Positions 45,250 through 53,223 of a stretch of 64,000 nucleotides of DNA are shown here, one piece after another. A model generated the notes under the pieces. It was not told the DNA's origin and did not search any database. It saw nothing but the letters and a program-made list of their open reading frames with translations. Origin of the DNA: Archangium violaceum Cb vi76 (GTDB lineage: Bacteria; Myxococcota; Myxococcia; Myxococcales; Myxococcaceae); assembly GCF_000733295.1 (NCBI RefSeq), contig NZ_JPMI01000291.1, positions 87,873-151,872 on the forward strand, given 5' to 3'. Position numbers and translations under genes: made by a program. Within the stretch, counting starts at the first letter, position 1. Each line of letters starts with the position of its first letter.

Positions 45250-47302
45250 AGGGGACCGGTGCCGCCCCGGGCCACTCGAGGGCCTCCACCTGCTCCGCGC
45301 GTGGGCCCAGGGCGGGGATGATGAACCACGGCACGTCGCGGAAGGACTCCCGGGGGCGCAGCGCGGCGTCCGGCGAGAGGGTCACGAGCTGCCGCCGCTC
45401 GCCGCCCAGGTGGAAGGTGACGCGCAACGTCTCCGGCACGCCGCGCGGCGAGACGAAGAAGGCCCACCGGTCTCGCGCGTAGCCGGTGCGGACGAACGCC
45501 ACGCCCCTCACCACCATGTTGCCGGTGGCCACGTCCAGGCGTCGCACTCCCGGGGGCAGTTCGGGCGGGGGCGCGGGCGTGGAGAGATCGTACAGGCGGA
45601 GCGCCGAGCCGGCCGGCACCTCCAGCGGGGCGAAGGGCTCGGCGGCGGGCGAGGCCAGGTAATGGCGGTACCCCTCGGCCAGGCCCCAGTCCGGCCGGGG
45701 GTTGCCCTTGTGCGCCATCCGGCCGCTCCAGAACATGAAGTTCAGGTGCTCGAATTGCTCGGGTGCGTCCCACTCCATGCGCAGCCAGACGAGCGCCTTG
45801 TCCGGGAGCACCTTCGCCGCGGCGAGCCCCGCTTCCTTCGTGTGGGTGCGCTCGCCCAGGTCCCGTTTGGCGGTCCGCATCTTCAGGTGCGCGAGCACGG
45901 TGCGCGGGGCGAGGAAGTAGAGCGCGAGCACGGTGCACGCCACCCCCATCCCGAGCGTGAGGGGCCGGCGCGCGCGGGCCACGAGCATCAGCAGGCCCAC
46001 GAGGAGCACGCACGCGAGGACGAGGCAGAGGCCCTCGAGGAGGCCGGGGACGCGCCGGGTCTGCACGAGCGCCTCCGGCAGCCGGGCCCGGAGCGGTGCG
46101 AGGAAGGCCAGCTTGGGGAGCAGGAAGGGCGTGGAGAGCGCGCCCACCACGGCCGCCGCGAGCACCGGGCGGCGGAAGCTGTCGTGCAGGAGCAGGGCCA
46201 GGGCACAGAACACCGCCGTCACCGCGCCCCAGGTCGTGGCCGGGACCTTCGCCGCCGCCAACGAGAGGACGAGCCAGGTGGGCCACAGCCACAGCGCCAC
46301 CGCGAGGAGCTCGAGCTCGCGGGTGCGCAGCGCGCGGTAGAGGAGCCAGAGCCCGGCCAGCAGCGGCAGCGCCTCCGGGAAGGGCTCCAGGGTGCGCAGG
46401 TGGATCTCATTGAAGATCGCATCCAGCGGACGGATCCACATGACGATGGAGGGATTCCTCCGGGCCTCGTCCAGGAACAGGTGGCTCCGGGTGACGTGCG
46501 ACTCGAGGGCCCAGAGCTCGGGGTACGCGCGTTGCGCGTAGAGCGACCACGGGAGCGCCACGGAGGCCGCGCAGACGAGGAGCAGGGCGAGCTGACGGAT
46601 TCTCGGGCCCGGGGTGAGCCCGAGCAGCCGGCCCGCGGTGAGCACCCCGGCGACGCCCACGGGGGTCAGCGCGAGGGTGCTCTTGCACAGGTAGCCGAGC
46701 CCCACGGCGACACCGGCGAGGGCCGCGAGTGGGAGCGAGCCGCGCCGGACGGACGTGACGAGCAGCACCATGGCCAGGGCGAGACAGCCCGCGAGCGTGG
46801 TGTCCGTCATGTCCCCGAACATGAAGCCCTGGACGAGCTCGTAGGTGAAGGGCAGGACGAGCAGGGTGCAGGCGGCGAGCGTGGACCAGAAGCGTCCGGC
46901 CGGCCCCCGCATGAGGAAGAAGACGCCCAGCGCGGCGGCCACCATGCCGAGCAAGGAGCCGAAACGGGCCACCCCCGTGCCCACCCCGAGGAGGCTCATG
47001 CCGAGCGCCGCGAACCACATGGAGCCGAGCGGCTTGTGCAGCCAGAGACTCCCGTTGATCCAATCGTCGAGGGCCGGGCGGTGGAAGGGCTCGGCGTAGA
47101 CGTGGGGCCGCAGCGGGGTGTCCATCAGCCCGCGCGAGACGGCGAGGTGGACGGCCTCATCCCAGTTGTGGATGCCCGGATGATCCAGGCCCGGCAGGAG
47201 CGCCACCAGGGCGGTGACGAGGATGGCGCTCACACAGAGGATGTCTGGAGGGGGCCGGCGCACGAGAAGGCCGGGGACATTACAGCACGGGGCCGAATTC
47301 AT
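45203..47302 (-). CDS. GT-C membrane glycosyltransferase (ArnT/PMT family 39-like)
   Basis: A 699-residue protein with about 12 membrane helices in the first 470 residues and a periplasmic C-terminal domain. The first periplasmic loop carries NWDEAVHLAVSRGLMD, the acidic catalytic motif of GT-C enzymes, then SLWLHKPLGSMWFAALGMSL, matching the KPPL.Y/W block of ArnT-like proteins. It would transfer sugars from polyprenyl-phosphate donors to a lipid or protein acceptor. Its 3' end overlaps the broken kinase gene by 47 bp tail to tail. Confidence 0.8.
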   Translation of the reverse strand: MNSAPCCNVPGLLVRRPPPDILCVSAILVTALVALLPGLDHPGIHNWDEAVHLAVSRGLMDTPLRPHVYAEPFHRPALDDWINGSLWLHKPLGSMWFAALGMSLLGVGTGVARFGSLLGMVAAALGVFFLMRGPAGRFWSTLAACTLLVLPFTYELVQGFMFGDMTDTTLAGCLALAMVLLVTSVRRGSLPLAALAGVAVGLGYLCKSTLALTPVGVAGVLTAGRLLGLTPGPRIRQLALLLVCAASVALPWSLYAQRAYPELWALESHVTRSHLFLDEARRNPSIVMWIRPLDAIFNEIHLRTLEPFPEALPLLAGLWLLYRALRTRELELLAVALWLWPTWLVLSLAAAKVPATTWGAVTAVFCALALLLHDSFRRPVLAAAVVGALSTPFLLPKLAFLAPLRARLPEALVQTRRVPGLLEGLCLVLACVLLVGLLMLVARARRPLTLGMGVACTVLALYFLAPRTVLAHLKMRTAKRDLGERTHTKEAGLAAAKVLPDKALVWLRMEWDAPEQFEHLNFMFWSGRMAHKGNPRPDWGLAEGYRHYLASPAAEPFAPLEVPAGSALRLYDLSTPAPPPELPPGVRRLDVATGNMVVRGVAFVRTGYARDRWAFFVSPRGVPETLRVTFHLGGERRQLVTLSPDAALRPRESFRDVPWFIIPALGPRAEQVEALEWPGAAPVPFSASGQAEGSAAGAP

Positions 47303-47317
47303 CTAACCTCACGGCCC

Positions 47318-47827
47318 ATGCGCGTCTTCTCGAACTCGTGGGTACTCGCCTGCGCACTGGTGGCTTCCGGCTGTTTCTTCTCCGAGAACCCCGGGCCGGG
47401 CCGTCCCTGCTCGGACGACTCCGAGTGCCCGGCCTCCTACCGCTGCGTGACGGTCTCCGCGGAGCAGCGCTCCTGCGAGGTCATGTATCCGCCCGCCCCC
47501 CTGGAGACGGATGCGGGCTCCGTCGATGCCGGGCCCGTGCCCACCTGGTGCCGGGACATCCGCCCCATCATGGCGGCCAGCTGCGTGGCCTCGTGCCATG
47601 GCGCCGACACCTCCGGGAGCAGACGCTCGGACTTCCGGCTCGACCAGTACGCGGCCCTCAGTGGGGTGAACGGGGCCCGGGACATGGCCGCCCGCATCAA
47701 GGCTCGCGCGGTGGATACGCAGGAGATGCCGCCCGCGGGCAACCCCGCTCCCTCCGAGGCCGAGAGGGAGCTGCTGCGGCGTTGGATCGCTGGCGGTACA
47801 CCGCTCTGCACGGACGGTGGTACTTAA
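47318..47827 (+). CDS. Lipoprotein with CX3CH haem-like motif, paralogue 1
   Basis: A 169-residue lipoprotein (lipobox VASGC near residue 19). A cysteine-rich region (CSDDSECPASYRC) comes first, then a cytochrome-like module, WCRDIRPIMAASCVASCHG, in which the cysteines are three residues apart (CVASCH) instead of the usual two. DFRLDQY and EMPPAGNPAPSEAERELL follow, as in planctomycete-type cytochrome c domains where the Met is the distal ligand. It is 10 bp upstream of a paralogue. Haem attachment at a CX3CH site is not assured. Confidence 0.75.
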   Translation: MRVFSNSWVLACALVASGCFFSENPGPGRPCSDDSECPASYRCVTVSAEQRSCEVMYPPAPLETDAGSVDAGPVPTWCRDIRPIMAASCVASCHGADTSGSRRSDFRLDQYAALSGVNGARDMAARIKARAVDTQEMPPAGNPAPSEAERELLRRWIAGGTPLCTDGGT

Positions 47828-47837
47828 TGGCTCTCCT

Positions 47838-48362
47838 ATGAAGCGCATCCTCCCGAGCCTGCGTCCGAGTCTTCTGGGCCTGTGTGCCGTGGTGGCCACC
47901 GGCTGCACCATCGAGGCCCCCGATTTCTCCGGCAAGTCGTGCGAGTCCGTGTCCGACTGCCCCCGGCCCTACACCTGCGTCGCGGCACGTCCGGGCGCGG
48001 GGCGCACCTGCGAGGTGCTCAACGGGCCCGGCACCAGCGATCCCAACACGGGGCCCGTGCCCACCTGGTGCCAGGACATCCAGCCCATCCTCGCGGCCAA
48101 CTGCGTGTCCGTGTGCCATGGCACCACCACGACGGGCAGTGGCCGCGCGGACTTCCGGCTCGACGTGTACGAGGCCGATGGGGGCATCGCGGGGGCGCAG
48201 TTGATGGCGCCCCGCATCCACGCGCGTACCGTCGTCTTCCGCACCATGCCGCCGCCCGCGGCGAGCCCCCAACCCACCGAGGAACAGCGCGACCTCATCG
48301 ACCGCTGGGCCTCGGGCGGTGCGCCCTTCTGTGAGACGGCGGGCACCGACGGCGGTTCCTAA
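47838..48362 (+). CDS. Lipoprotein with CX3CH haem-like motif, paralogue 2
   Basis: A 174-residue lipoprotein (lipobox VVATGC near residue 23) homologous to its upstream neighbour. It has CESVSDCPRPYTC, then WCQDIQPILAANCVSVCHG (again CX3CH), RADFRLDVYEADGG, and TMPPPAASPQPTEEQRDLI with the likely Met ligand. The shared unusual spacing shows it is a family trait, not an error. A hairpin follows at 48403-48426. Confidence 0.75.
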   Translation: MKRILPSLRPSLLGLCAVVATGCTIEAPDFSGKSCESVSDCPRPYTCVAARPGAGRTCEVLNGPGTSDPNTGPVPTWCQDIQPILAANCVSVCHGTTTTGSGRADFRLDVYEADGGIAGAQLMAPRIHARTVVFRTMPPPAASPQPTEEQRDLIDRWASGGAPFCETAGTDGGS

Positions 48363-48402
48363 GCCCCAAAAGCCTCGAATCCATCCAGAAAGAAGCAGGC
48401 AG

Positions 48403-48426
48403 CCCGCCGGGCCCTCCACCGGCGGG
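48403..48426 (+). terminator. Hairpin terminator after the paired lipoproteins
   Basis: CCCGCCGG and CCGGCGGG form a perfect 8-bp stem around an 8-base loop, about 40 bp after the stop; there is no T-run. Confidence 0.5.
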
Positions 48427-48550
48427 TCGCTGCCCCTGTGCCGGTTCTCCGCTCCGTCAAGCCCTGTGCACCCGCGAAGCAGGTCCCCAGTTTCCAGCCA
48501 CACGACGGGGGGCTTCCTCCCGATGGGTGAGCAACGAAAGGAGCGGTCTG

Positions 48551-49078
48551 ATGCGGAAGCTCATGATGGCGGTGATGGCGGTGGCGGGGCTCGGTCTGGT
48601 GGCGGGATGTCGTGACAGTGTCCAGTCGGAGCGGCGGGACGTGGCCCAGGCGCAGCAGGAGGTCCAGCAGGAGCAGCGCGAGATGCAGCGCGAGATCGCC
48701 GAGGAGCGCCAGGAAGGCCAGCAGGAGCTCGCCGAGCAGCGTCAGGACGTGCAGGAGGAGCGCCAGGAACTGCAGGAGGAGTTGCGGGAGGGCACGGGTG
48801 GCGGCGCGATGGCCGGTGCCCAGATGGTGGATGGCCGCATCCAGTCGGCGACCCCGGACGCTGTCGTGCTGATCGTCCCCGATCAGAACAACCAGCGGAT
48901 GCAGCTGCGCGCCGACCAGAAGACCCAGGTGAAGAAGGACAACCAGACCATGTCGCTGCGGGATCTGAAGCCGGGTGACGAGGTCCGCGCCTCCTATGAG
49001 ATGGGCCAGGGCGGCCAGATGATCCTGCGCAGCATCGAGGTGCAGAAGAAGTCCACCGACAACATGATGAACAAGTAG
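48551..49078 (+). CDS. Coiled-coil lipoprotein
   Basis: A 175-residue lipoprotein (lipobox LGLVAGC; the Cys is near residue 20). A Gln/Glu/Arg-rich coiled coil of about 60 residues follows (RRDVAQAQQEVQQEQREMQR and similar units), then a small beta domain (GRIQSATPDAVVLIV, LKPGDEVRASYEM). The last part resembles small OB/SH3-like domains. AAAGGAGC is a good ribosome site. Likely an envelope spacer or tether; no enzyme motif. Confidence 0.72.
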   Translation: MRKLMMAVMAVAGLGLVAGCRDSVQSERRDVAQAQQEVQQEQREMQREIAEERQEGQQELAEQRQDVQEERQELQEELREGTGGGAMAGAQMVDGRIQSATPDAVVLIVPDQNNQRMQLRADQKTQVKKDNQTMSLRDLKPGDEVRASYEMGQGGQMILRSIEVQKKSTDNMMNK

Positions 49079-49098
49079 CGCGGAACACGGTGGGACGA

Positions 49099-49122
49099 GG
49101 CCTCCGCCTCCGGGCGGGGGCC
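49099..49122 (+). terminator. Hairpin terminator after the coiled-coil lipoprotein
   Basis: GGCCTCCGCC and GGCGGGGGCC pair over 10 bp (one G-U) around a TCCG tetraloop, 20 bp after the stop and followed by GTTGTCTGTT. Confidence 0.6.
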
Positions 49123-49188
49123 GTTGTCTGTTCAGGGTTCCCTTCCGGAGTCCTTGTCGTGGCGGACGGGACGTCCGAGACTGCGGCC

Positions 49189-50205
49189 ATGGCTCTCAAG
49201 ACGGGTGACGTGCTCGAGCTCCACCGGCGCTGGTGCATCGCGGACTCGCACGCGGACTCGCTGATGTGGAACAGGGACCTCTGCGAGCGTTCCTCCGAGG
49301 GGCACGTGGACTTCCCCCGCCTGCGCGAGGTGGGGATGAAGCTGCAGTGCTTCACCATCGTGACCCGGGGTTTTCCCTTCATCGGAGGCTTCGAGGCCTT
49401 CGCCGTGTGGCGGGGCTGGCCGAAGGAGGCACGGGAGAGCGAGTGGACGCGCGCGGTGTGGCAGGTGGACCGGCTGGCGGAGTTCTGCCGGCGCTCCGAG
49501 GGGCAGGTGCGCATCACCACCACGGGGCGGGCGCTGGAGGAGAACCTCGCCCAGGGGCGGCTGTCGGCGGTGCTCGGCATCGAGGGCGCGCATGCCATCG
49601 AGGGCCAGGTGGAGCGCGTGGCGGAGCTGCACCAGCGGGGCGTGCGCTTCATGGGGCTCACCCACCTGTCCAACAACGAGGCGGGCGGCTCGTCGTTCCC
49701 GCTGATGGGCAACCGGCCGTTGTCGCCGCTGGGCCAATCCGTGCTGGAGGAGATGGCGCGGGTGGGCATGGGCGTGGACGTGGCCCACGCCTCCGAGCGG
49801 ACGCTGGAGGACATCCTGGCGCACCCCACGGCACGCGTCTTCTCGTCTCATACGGGCGTGCGCGGGGCGGGAGGCGGGTGGCGCAACCTCTCGGACGAGG
49901 TGCTTCGCCGGATCGCCGAGCGGGGTGGGGTGGTGGGCATCATCCTGGCCCCGGTGTACCTGGGCGGGGATGCCATCGACGACGTCGTGCGGCACATCGA
50001 GCACGCGCTGGGAGTGATGGGGGAGGAGGGCGTGGGGATTGGCTCGGACTACGACGGCATGGTGGCGCTGCCCAAGGGCATCCACGACGTGACGGATCTG
50101 CCCAAGCTCACCGAGGCCCTGCTGCGCCGCCATCCGGAGGCCCTGGTGGAACGCATCCTCGGGGGCAACTTCCGAAGGTACTTCCGCGAGACGCTCGGGG
50201 AGTGA
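49189..50205 (+). CDS. Membrane dipeptidase (peptidase family M19)
   Basis: A 338-residue zinc dipeptidase related to renal dipeptidase, which hydrolyses L-Xaa-D/L-Xaa dipeptides. The metal-binding set is complete: DSHADS (His21, Asp23), GIEGAHA (bridging Glu132), DVAHAS (His200) and SSHTG (His221), with Asp287 in GSDYDG. No signal peptide is seen, so it is probably cytoplasmic, acting on peptides from predation or wall turnover. The ATG at 49189 is chosen because it opens the conserved part. Confidence 0.92.
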   Translation: MALKTGDVLELHRRWCIADSHADSLMWNRDLCERSSEGHVDFPRLREVGMKLQCFTIVTRGFPFIGGFEAFAVWRGWPKEARESEWTRAVWQVDRLAEFCRRSEGQVRITTTGRALEENLAQGRLSAVLGIEGAHAIEGQVERVAELHQRGVRFMGLTHLSNNEAGGSSFPLMGNRPLSPLGQSVLEEMARVGMGVDVAHASERTLEDILAHPTARVFSSHTGVRGAGGGWRNLSDEVLRRIAERGGVVGIILAPVYLGGDAIDDVVRHIEHALGVMGEEGVGIGSDYDGMVALPKGIHDVTDLPKLTEALLRRHPEALVERILGGNFRRYFRETLGE

Positions 50206-50251
50206 CATGGGTTGACCGGGCCCCCGGCGCCTGGAATCGTCCGGCGCCGTG

Positions 50252-50629
50252 ATGACCCGCTCTTCCGTCCTGTTCTCGTTGATGATCGGCTCCCTCCTGC
50301 TGTCCGCCTGTGGCGTCAAGGCGGGCGACTCCTGCTCGGGGGGGGGCTACACCTGTTCCTCCGAGAAGGAGGCCCTGGAGTGCCGTGACAAGGTCTGGCG
50401 CGCGTTGCAGTGCCGGGGGACCTCGGGGTGCGGCGAGTCCGGGGAAGACATCCTCTGCGACATGAATGGCAACGTCGAGGGGGATGCGTGCGCGGCGTCC
50501 GCCGAGGGCCGCGGGTTGTGCACGGCCGACGGCAAGGGCCGGCTCGAGTGCCGCATGGGCGTGCTCGTCCAGGTCAGCACGTGCAGCTCGTGCGTCATGG
50601 ACGACATCCACGTCACCTGCAACCCGTGA
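50252..50629 (+). CDS. Small cysteine-rich lipoprotein
   Basis: A 125-residue lipoprotein (lipobox LLLSACG near residue 20). The mature part has about twelve cysteines in regular pairs (GDSCSGGGYTC, LECRDK, LQCRGTSGC, STCSSCVMDDIHVTC), suggesting a disulfide-stabilised surface protein. A GTG directly before the ATG is an alternative start. Function unknown; such genes are frequent in myxobacteria. Confidence 0.68.
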   Translation: MTRSSVLFSLMIGSLLLSACGVKAGDSCSGGGYTCSSEKEALECRDKVWRALQCRGTSGCGESGEDILCDMNGNVEGDACAASAEGRGLCTADGKGRLECRMGVLVQVSTCSSCVMDDIHVTCNP

Positions 50630-50639
50630 CGGGTGGGGC

Positions 50640-51407
50640 TCAGTCCTCGGACTGGACGTCCTGGACCTTGAAGCCCCACTCCTCCAGCACCTTCGCCTCG
50701 TCCTGCTCGCTGCGTGTCTTCTTGAAGCGGGCACCGGGAACGCCCTTCACCCGGCGCTCGCACGCGGCCCAGGTCGCGTGACGCTTCACGCTGCTGCCCA
50801 CCTCGCTCAGATAGGAATACGCCTTGGCCTTGGCGGAGCCCTCGCCCTGCCGGGGCTTCTCCTCGGGCAGGGACATGTCCTCGGGGAGCTCGTGCACGTC
50901 CACGCCGTAGCCCTGGAGCGGGCCCACGTAGAGCTTCACGCTCCGGCCCTTGGAGAAGCAGACGGCGATTTCATCCACCCGCTCGTTGCCCGGCACGCCC
51001 GCGTGCCCGCGCACGTACTTCCACTCCACGGTGGCCTCGCCCGGGTGCTCCTGCTTGCGCTGGGCGAGCAGCGCCATCAGCCGTTTCCAGTAGAGGGCAT
51101 TGGCCACCTCTTTGCCGTCGGCCGTCTTCCACCCGCGCCGGCTCCAGCCGAAGGCCCAGCGGGTGATGCCCTGGATGACGTAGGTGGAGTCCGTGTGGAT
51201 GTGCAGGGGCCCCGGGGTGCGCTCCAGGTGACGCAGCGCCTTGCCCACGGCGGTCAGCTCCATCCGGTTGTTGGTGGTGTCCGGCTCGTGGCCTCCGAGC
51301 TCCGTCACCATGCCATCGGGAGTGACGATGAGGGTGCCCCAGCCTCCCGGGCCGGGGTTGCCGGAACAAGCACCATCAGCGAAGACCAGGGTGGGGCGGT
51401 TCTCCAT
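50640..51407 (-). CDS. rnhA: Ribonuclease HI with C-terminal extension
   Basis: A 255-residue protein. The RNase H fold takes residues 1-150 with the catalytic carboxylates Asp11 (FADGACSGNPGPGG), Glu50 (NNRMEL), Asp73 (HTDST) and the final Asp in NERVDE, near residue 143. It removes RNA from RNA-DNA hybrids. The last 100 residues, from about YVGPLQGYGVDVHELPED, are not part of standard RNase HI (about 155 residues). They are charged and include WAACERRVKGVPGARFKK, a motif resembling the viroplasmin-like/caulimovirus segment that binds nucleic acid in some RNases H. A GTG or ATG further in is not needed. Confidence 0.88.
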   Translation of the reverse strand: MENRPTLVFADGACSGNPGPGGWGTLIVTPDGMVTELGGHEPDTTNNRMELTAVGKALRHLERTPGPLHIHTDSTYVIQGITRWAFGWSRRGWKTADGKEVANALYWKRLMALLAQRKQEHPGEATVEWKYVRGHAGVPGNERVDEIAVCFSKGRSVKLYVGPLQGYGVDVHELPEDMSLPEEKPRQGEGSAKAKAYSYLSEVGSSVKRHATWAACERRVKGVPGARFKKTRSEQDEAKVLEEWGFKVQDVQSED

Positions 51408-51485
51408 GCCGCCCCCCTATAGCCGTCACGGCCTCCACCCGCCAGGACGGCGAACGTGAGCTGCGGGATGACATGAGCTTTCCTG

Positions 51486-51776
51486 GTGGAGGGGCGTCCG
51501 GAGCCTTACTTCATCCTCAACGCATTGCGGCTCATCCGGTGCATCGACGATGAGCGGTGCGAGGAGGTCCGATTCTGGGAGCCCAGGCATGGGGATCCCA
51601 AGAAAGTGGGTCAGTACCGCAATGTCGTTGGACTGAAAGTCGACCCGGCGAAGATAGGGTACACCCACGTCCTGCGTCCCTGGGGCTGGAGGGGAACGCT
51701 CATCGTCTCCGAGCGGATCAAGCAGCTCATGGAGCAAGCGGGCACCACCGGGACGAAGTTCGTCGAGGTCCGATGA
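51486..51776 (+). pseudogene. 5'-truncated Imm11-family immunity gene
   Basis: A 96-residue frame from a GTG, with a stop just upstream in frame. It reads GRPEPYFILNALRLIRCIDD, RFWEPRHGDPKKVGQYRNVV, HVLRPWGWRGTLIVSERIKQ and a GTKFVEV end. This is the C-terminal half of Imm11 (DUF1629) proteins, which in myxobacteria guard against polymorphic toxins. The usual N-terminal 90 or so residues are absent, and no toxin gene lies beside it. It is probably an orphan fragment. Confidence 0.75.
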
Positions 51777-51855
51777 GCGTCACCACGGTCCTCACCTGAC
51801 ACCCACATTTGCTTCCGCAACCTGGGCCATGGAATCGTGACGACTGGAGGCCGTC

Positions 51856-53172
51856 ATGACCAACCCCATTGGCCGTGCCCTGTTTCAGATCGCGCAAGTG
51901 GCTCGCAACACCGTGGAGAAGAACCTCCCGAAGGTCGAGAACCCGCAGGTGCGCAACACCGCGCAGACGGCGGTGGACACCTTCGATCGGTTCCAGAAGC
52001 CGTTGATGGACCTGAGCGGCGGCAACATATCCTCCGCGGCGGTGGGCGCCATGGCGGAGGTAGCCCGCTCCCTCGTCCCCCAGCCCCCCGCGACCACCGG
52101 CGTGGTGATGACCACGAGCGCCTCGGCCAATGTGCGCGCGGAGGCGACGACGGGGTCCGACAAGCTCACTCCCACGGCCCTGCCCGAGGGCACGCAGGTG
52201 CTCGTCACCGGCCCCGCCCAGCCGGGGGAAATGGTCGACGACCTCGGCGATCAGTGGGTGCCCGTCACCATCCAACTCCCGGGGCAGGAGCCGCAGGCGG
52301 GCTTCATCAATGAGGGCCTGCTCAATCCCCTCCCCGAGGGCCAGCAGCCCCTGCCCGGCAGGCTGAACCCGGACGGTACCGTCTCCACGGCGCCCACTCT
52401 CACCGAGGACGGACTCCCCACGCCGGAGCACGTCGGCGCGCGCACGCCCCCGTATCTGCAAGGGGACTCGCAGTGGGCGAACCTGCCGCTCAACAACAAC
52501 CAGACTCCCCTGACGCAGACGGACGAGAACGGAAATGTGAGCCCTCTGCTCAACGCCGATGGCACCCCCGCGTATGCGAACGACATCGGCGCCGTGGGTT
52601 GCCTCATCACCTCCTCGGCGATGTCCATGTCCAACACGCTCCAGGCCTATGGCTACCCCCCCGTGACGCCCGCGGACCTGGATGCCCGGGTGGACCAGGT
52701 CAACGGGTACAACGAGTACAGTGGCCTGGCCACGACCGAACAGGCCAACGCGGGCGCGGTGCCGCTGGAGGTCCGTCAGAATGTCATGGACACCGGCCTC
52801 ATCGACGAGGCGCTGGACGTGGGCCTCACCGTGACGATGGAGGTGCGGGTGGGCCAGACCGAGGACAACCCGGGCTCGATGCACTTCGTCACCATCACCG
52901 GGCGCACCGAGAACGAGGACGGCAGCGTCAGCTACACCGCCCTGGATCCGGGCTACCGCACCGGCGATCAGGCGCGGGAGATCTCCTTCTCCGTCGACGC
53001 CGAGGGCCAGCTCCACTCGGAGTTCCCCAAGAACCCCGCGGACGAGAACAGCGCCGTCGTCACCTACGACACGGCGCCCCGGGTCGAAGGAGGAGACCGG
53101 GGCACCGGAATGCGCGTGTACTGGCCCACGCAGGAGATGATCGACAACGCGCGGGCCGCCTCGGAGGGCTGA
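51856..53172 (+). CDS. C39-like cysteine protease with SH3b domain
   Basis: A 438-residue protein. The N-terminal helical segment (FQIAQVARNTVEKNLPKV) has no signal peptide. An SH3b domain (SANVRAEATTGSDKLTPTAL, about residues 94-150) follows a linker. The C-terminal papain-like peptidase_C39_2 domain has QGDSQWANLPL, the nucleophile Cys249 in GAVGCLITSS, His343 in MHFVTITG and Asp364 in ALDPGY. SH3b modules often bind peptidoglycan or cell surfaces, so an exported wall- or protein-degrading effector is likely, but the export route is not visible. GGAGG precedes ATG 51856. Confidence 0.78.
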   Translation: MTNPIGRALFQIAQVARNTVEKNLPKVENPQVRNTAQTAVDTFDRFQKPLMDLSGGNISSAAVGAMAEVARSLVPQPPATTGVVMTTSASANVRAEATTGSDKLTPTALPEGTQVLVTGPAQPGEMVDDLGDQWVPVTIQLPGQEPQAGFINEGLLNPLPEGQQPLPGRLNPDGTVSTAPTLTEDGLPTPEHVGARTPPYLQGDSQWANLPLNNNQTPLTQTDENGNVSPLLNADGTPAYANDIGAVGCLITSSAMSMSNTLQAYGYPPVTPADLDARVDQVNGYNEYSGLATTEQANAGAVPLEVRQNVMDTGLIDEALDVGLTVTMEVRVGQTEDNPGSMHFVTITGRTENEDGSVSYTALDPGYRTGDQAREISFSVDAEGQLHSEFPKNPADENSAVVTYDTAPRVEGGDRGTGMRVYWPTQEMIDNARAASEG

Positions 53173-53180
53173 ATCATCCA

Positions 53181-53212
53181 GGGAGCCGGCCCGAAGGTCC
53201 AGGCCGGCTCCC
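53181..53212. terminator. Bidirectional hairpin terminator
   Basis: GGGAGCCGGCC and GGCCGGCTCCC form a perfect 11-bp stem with a 10-base loop between the convergent C39-protease and CNGCH-lipoprotein genes. Confidence 0.75.
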
Positions 53213-53223
53213 CGGAAGGTGAA

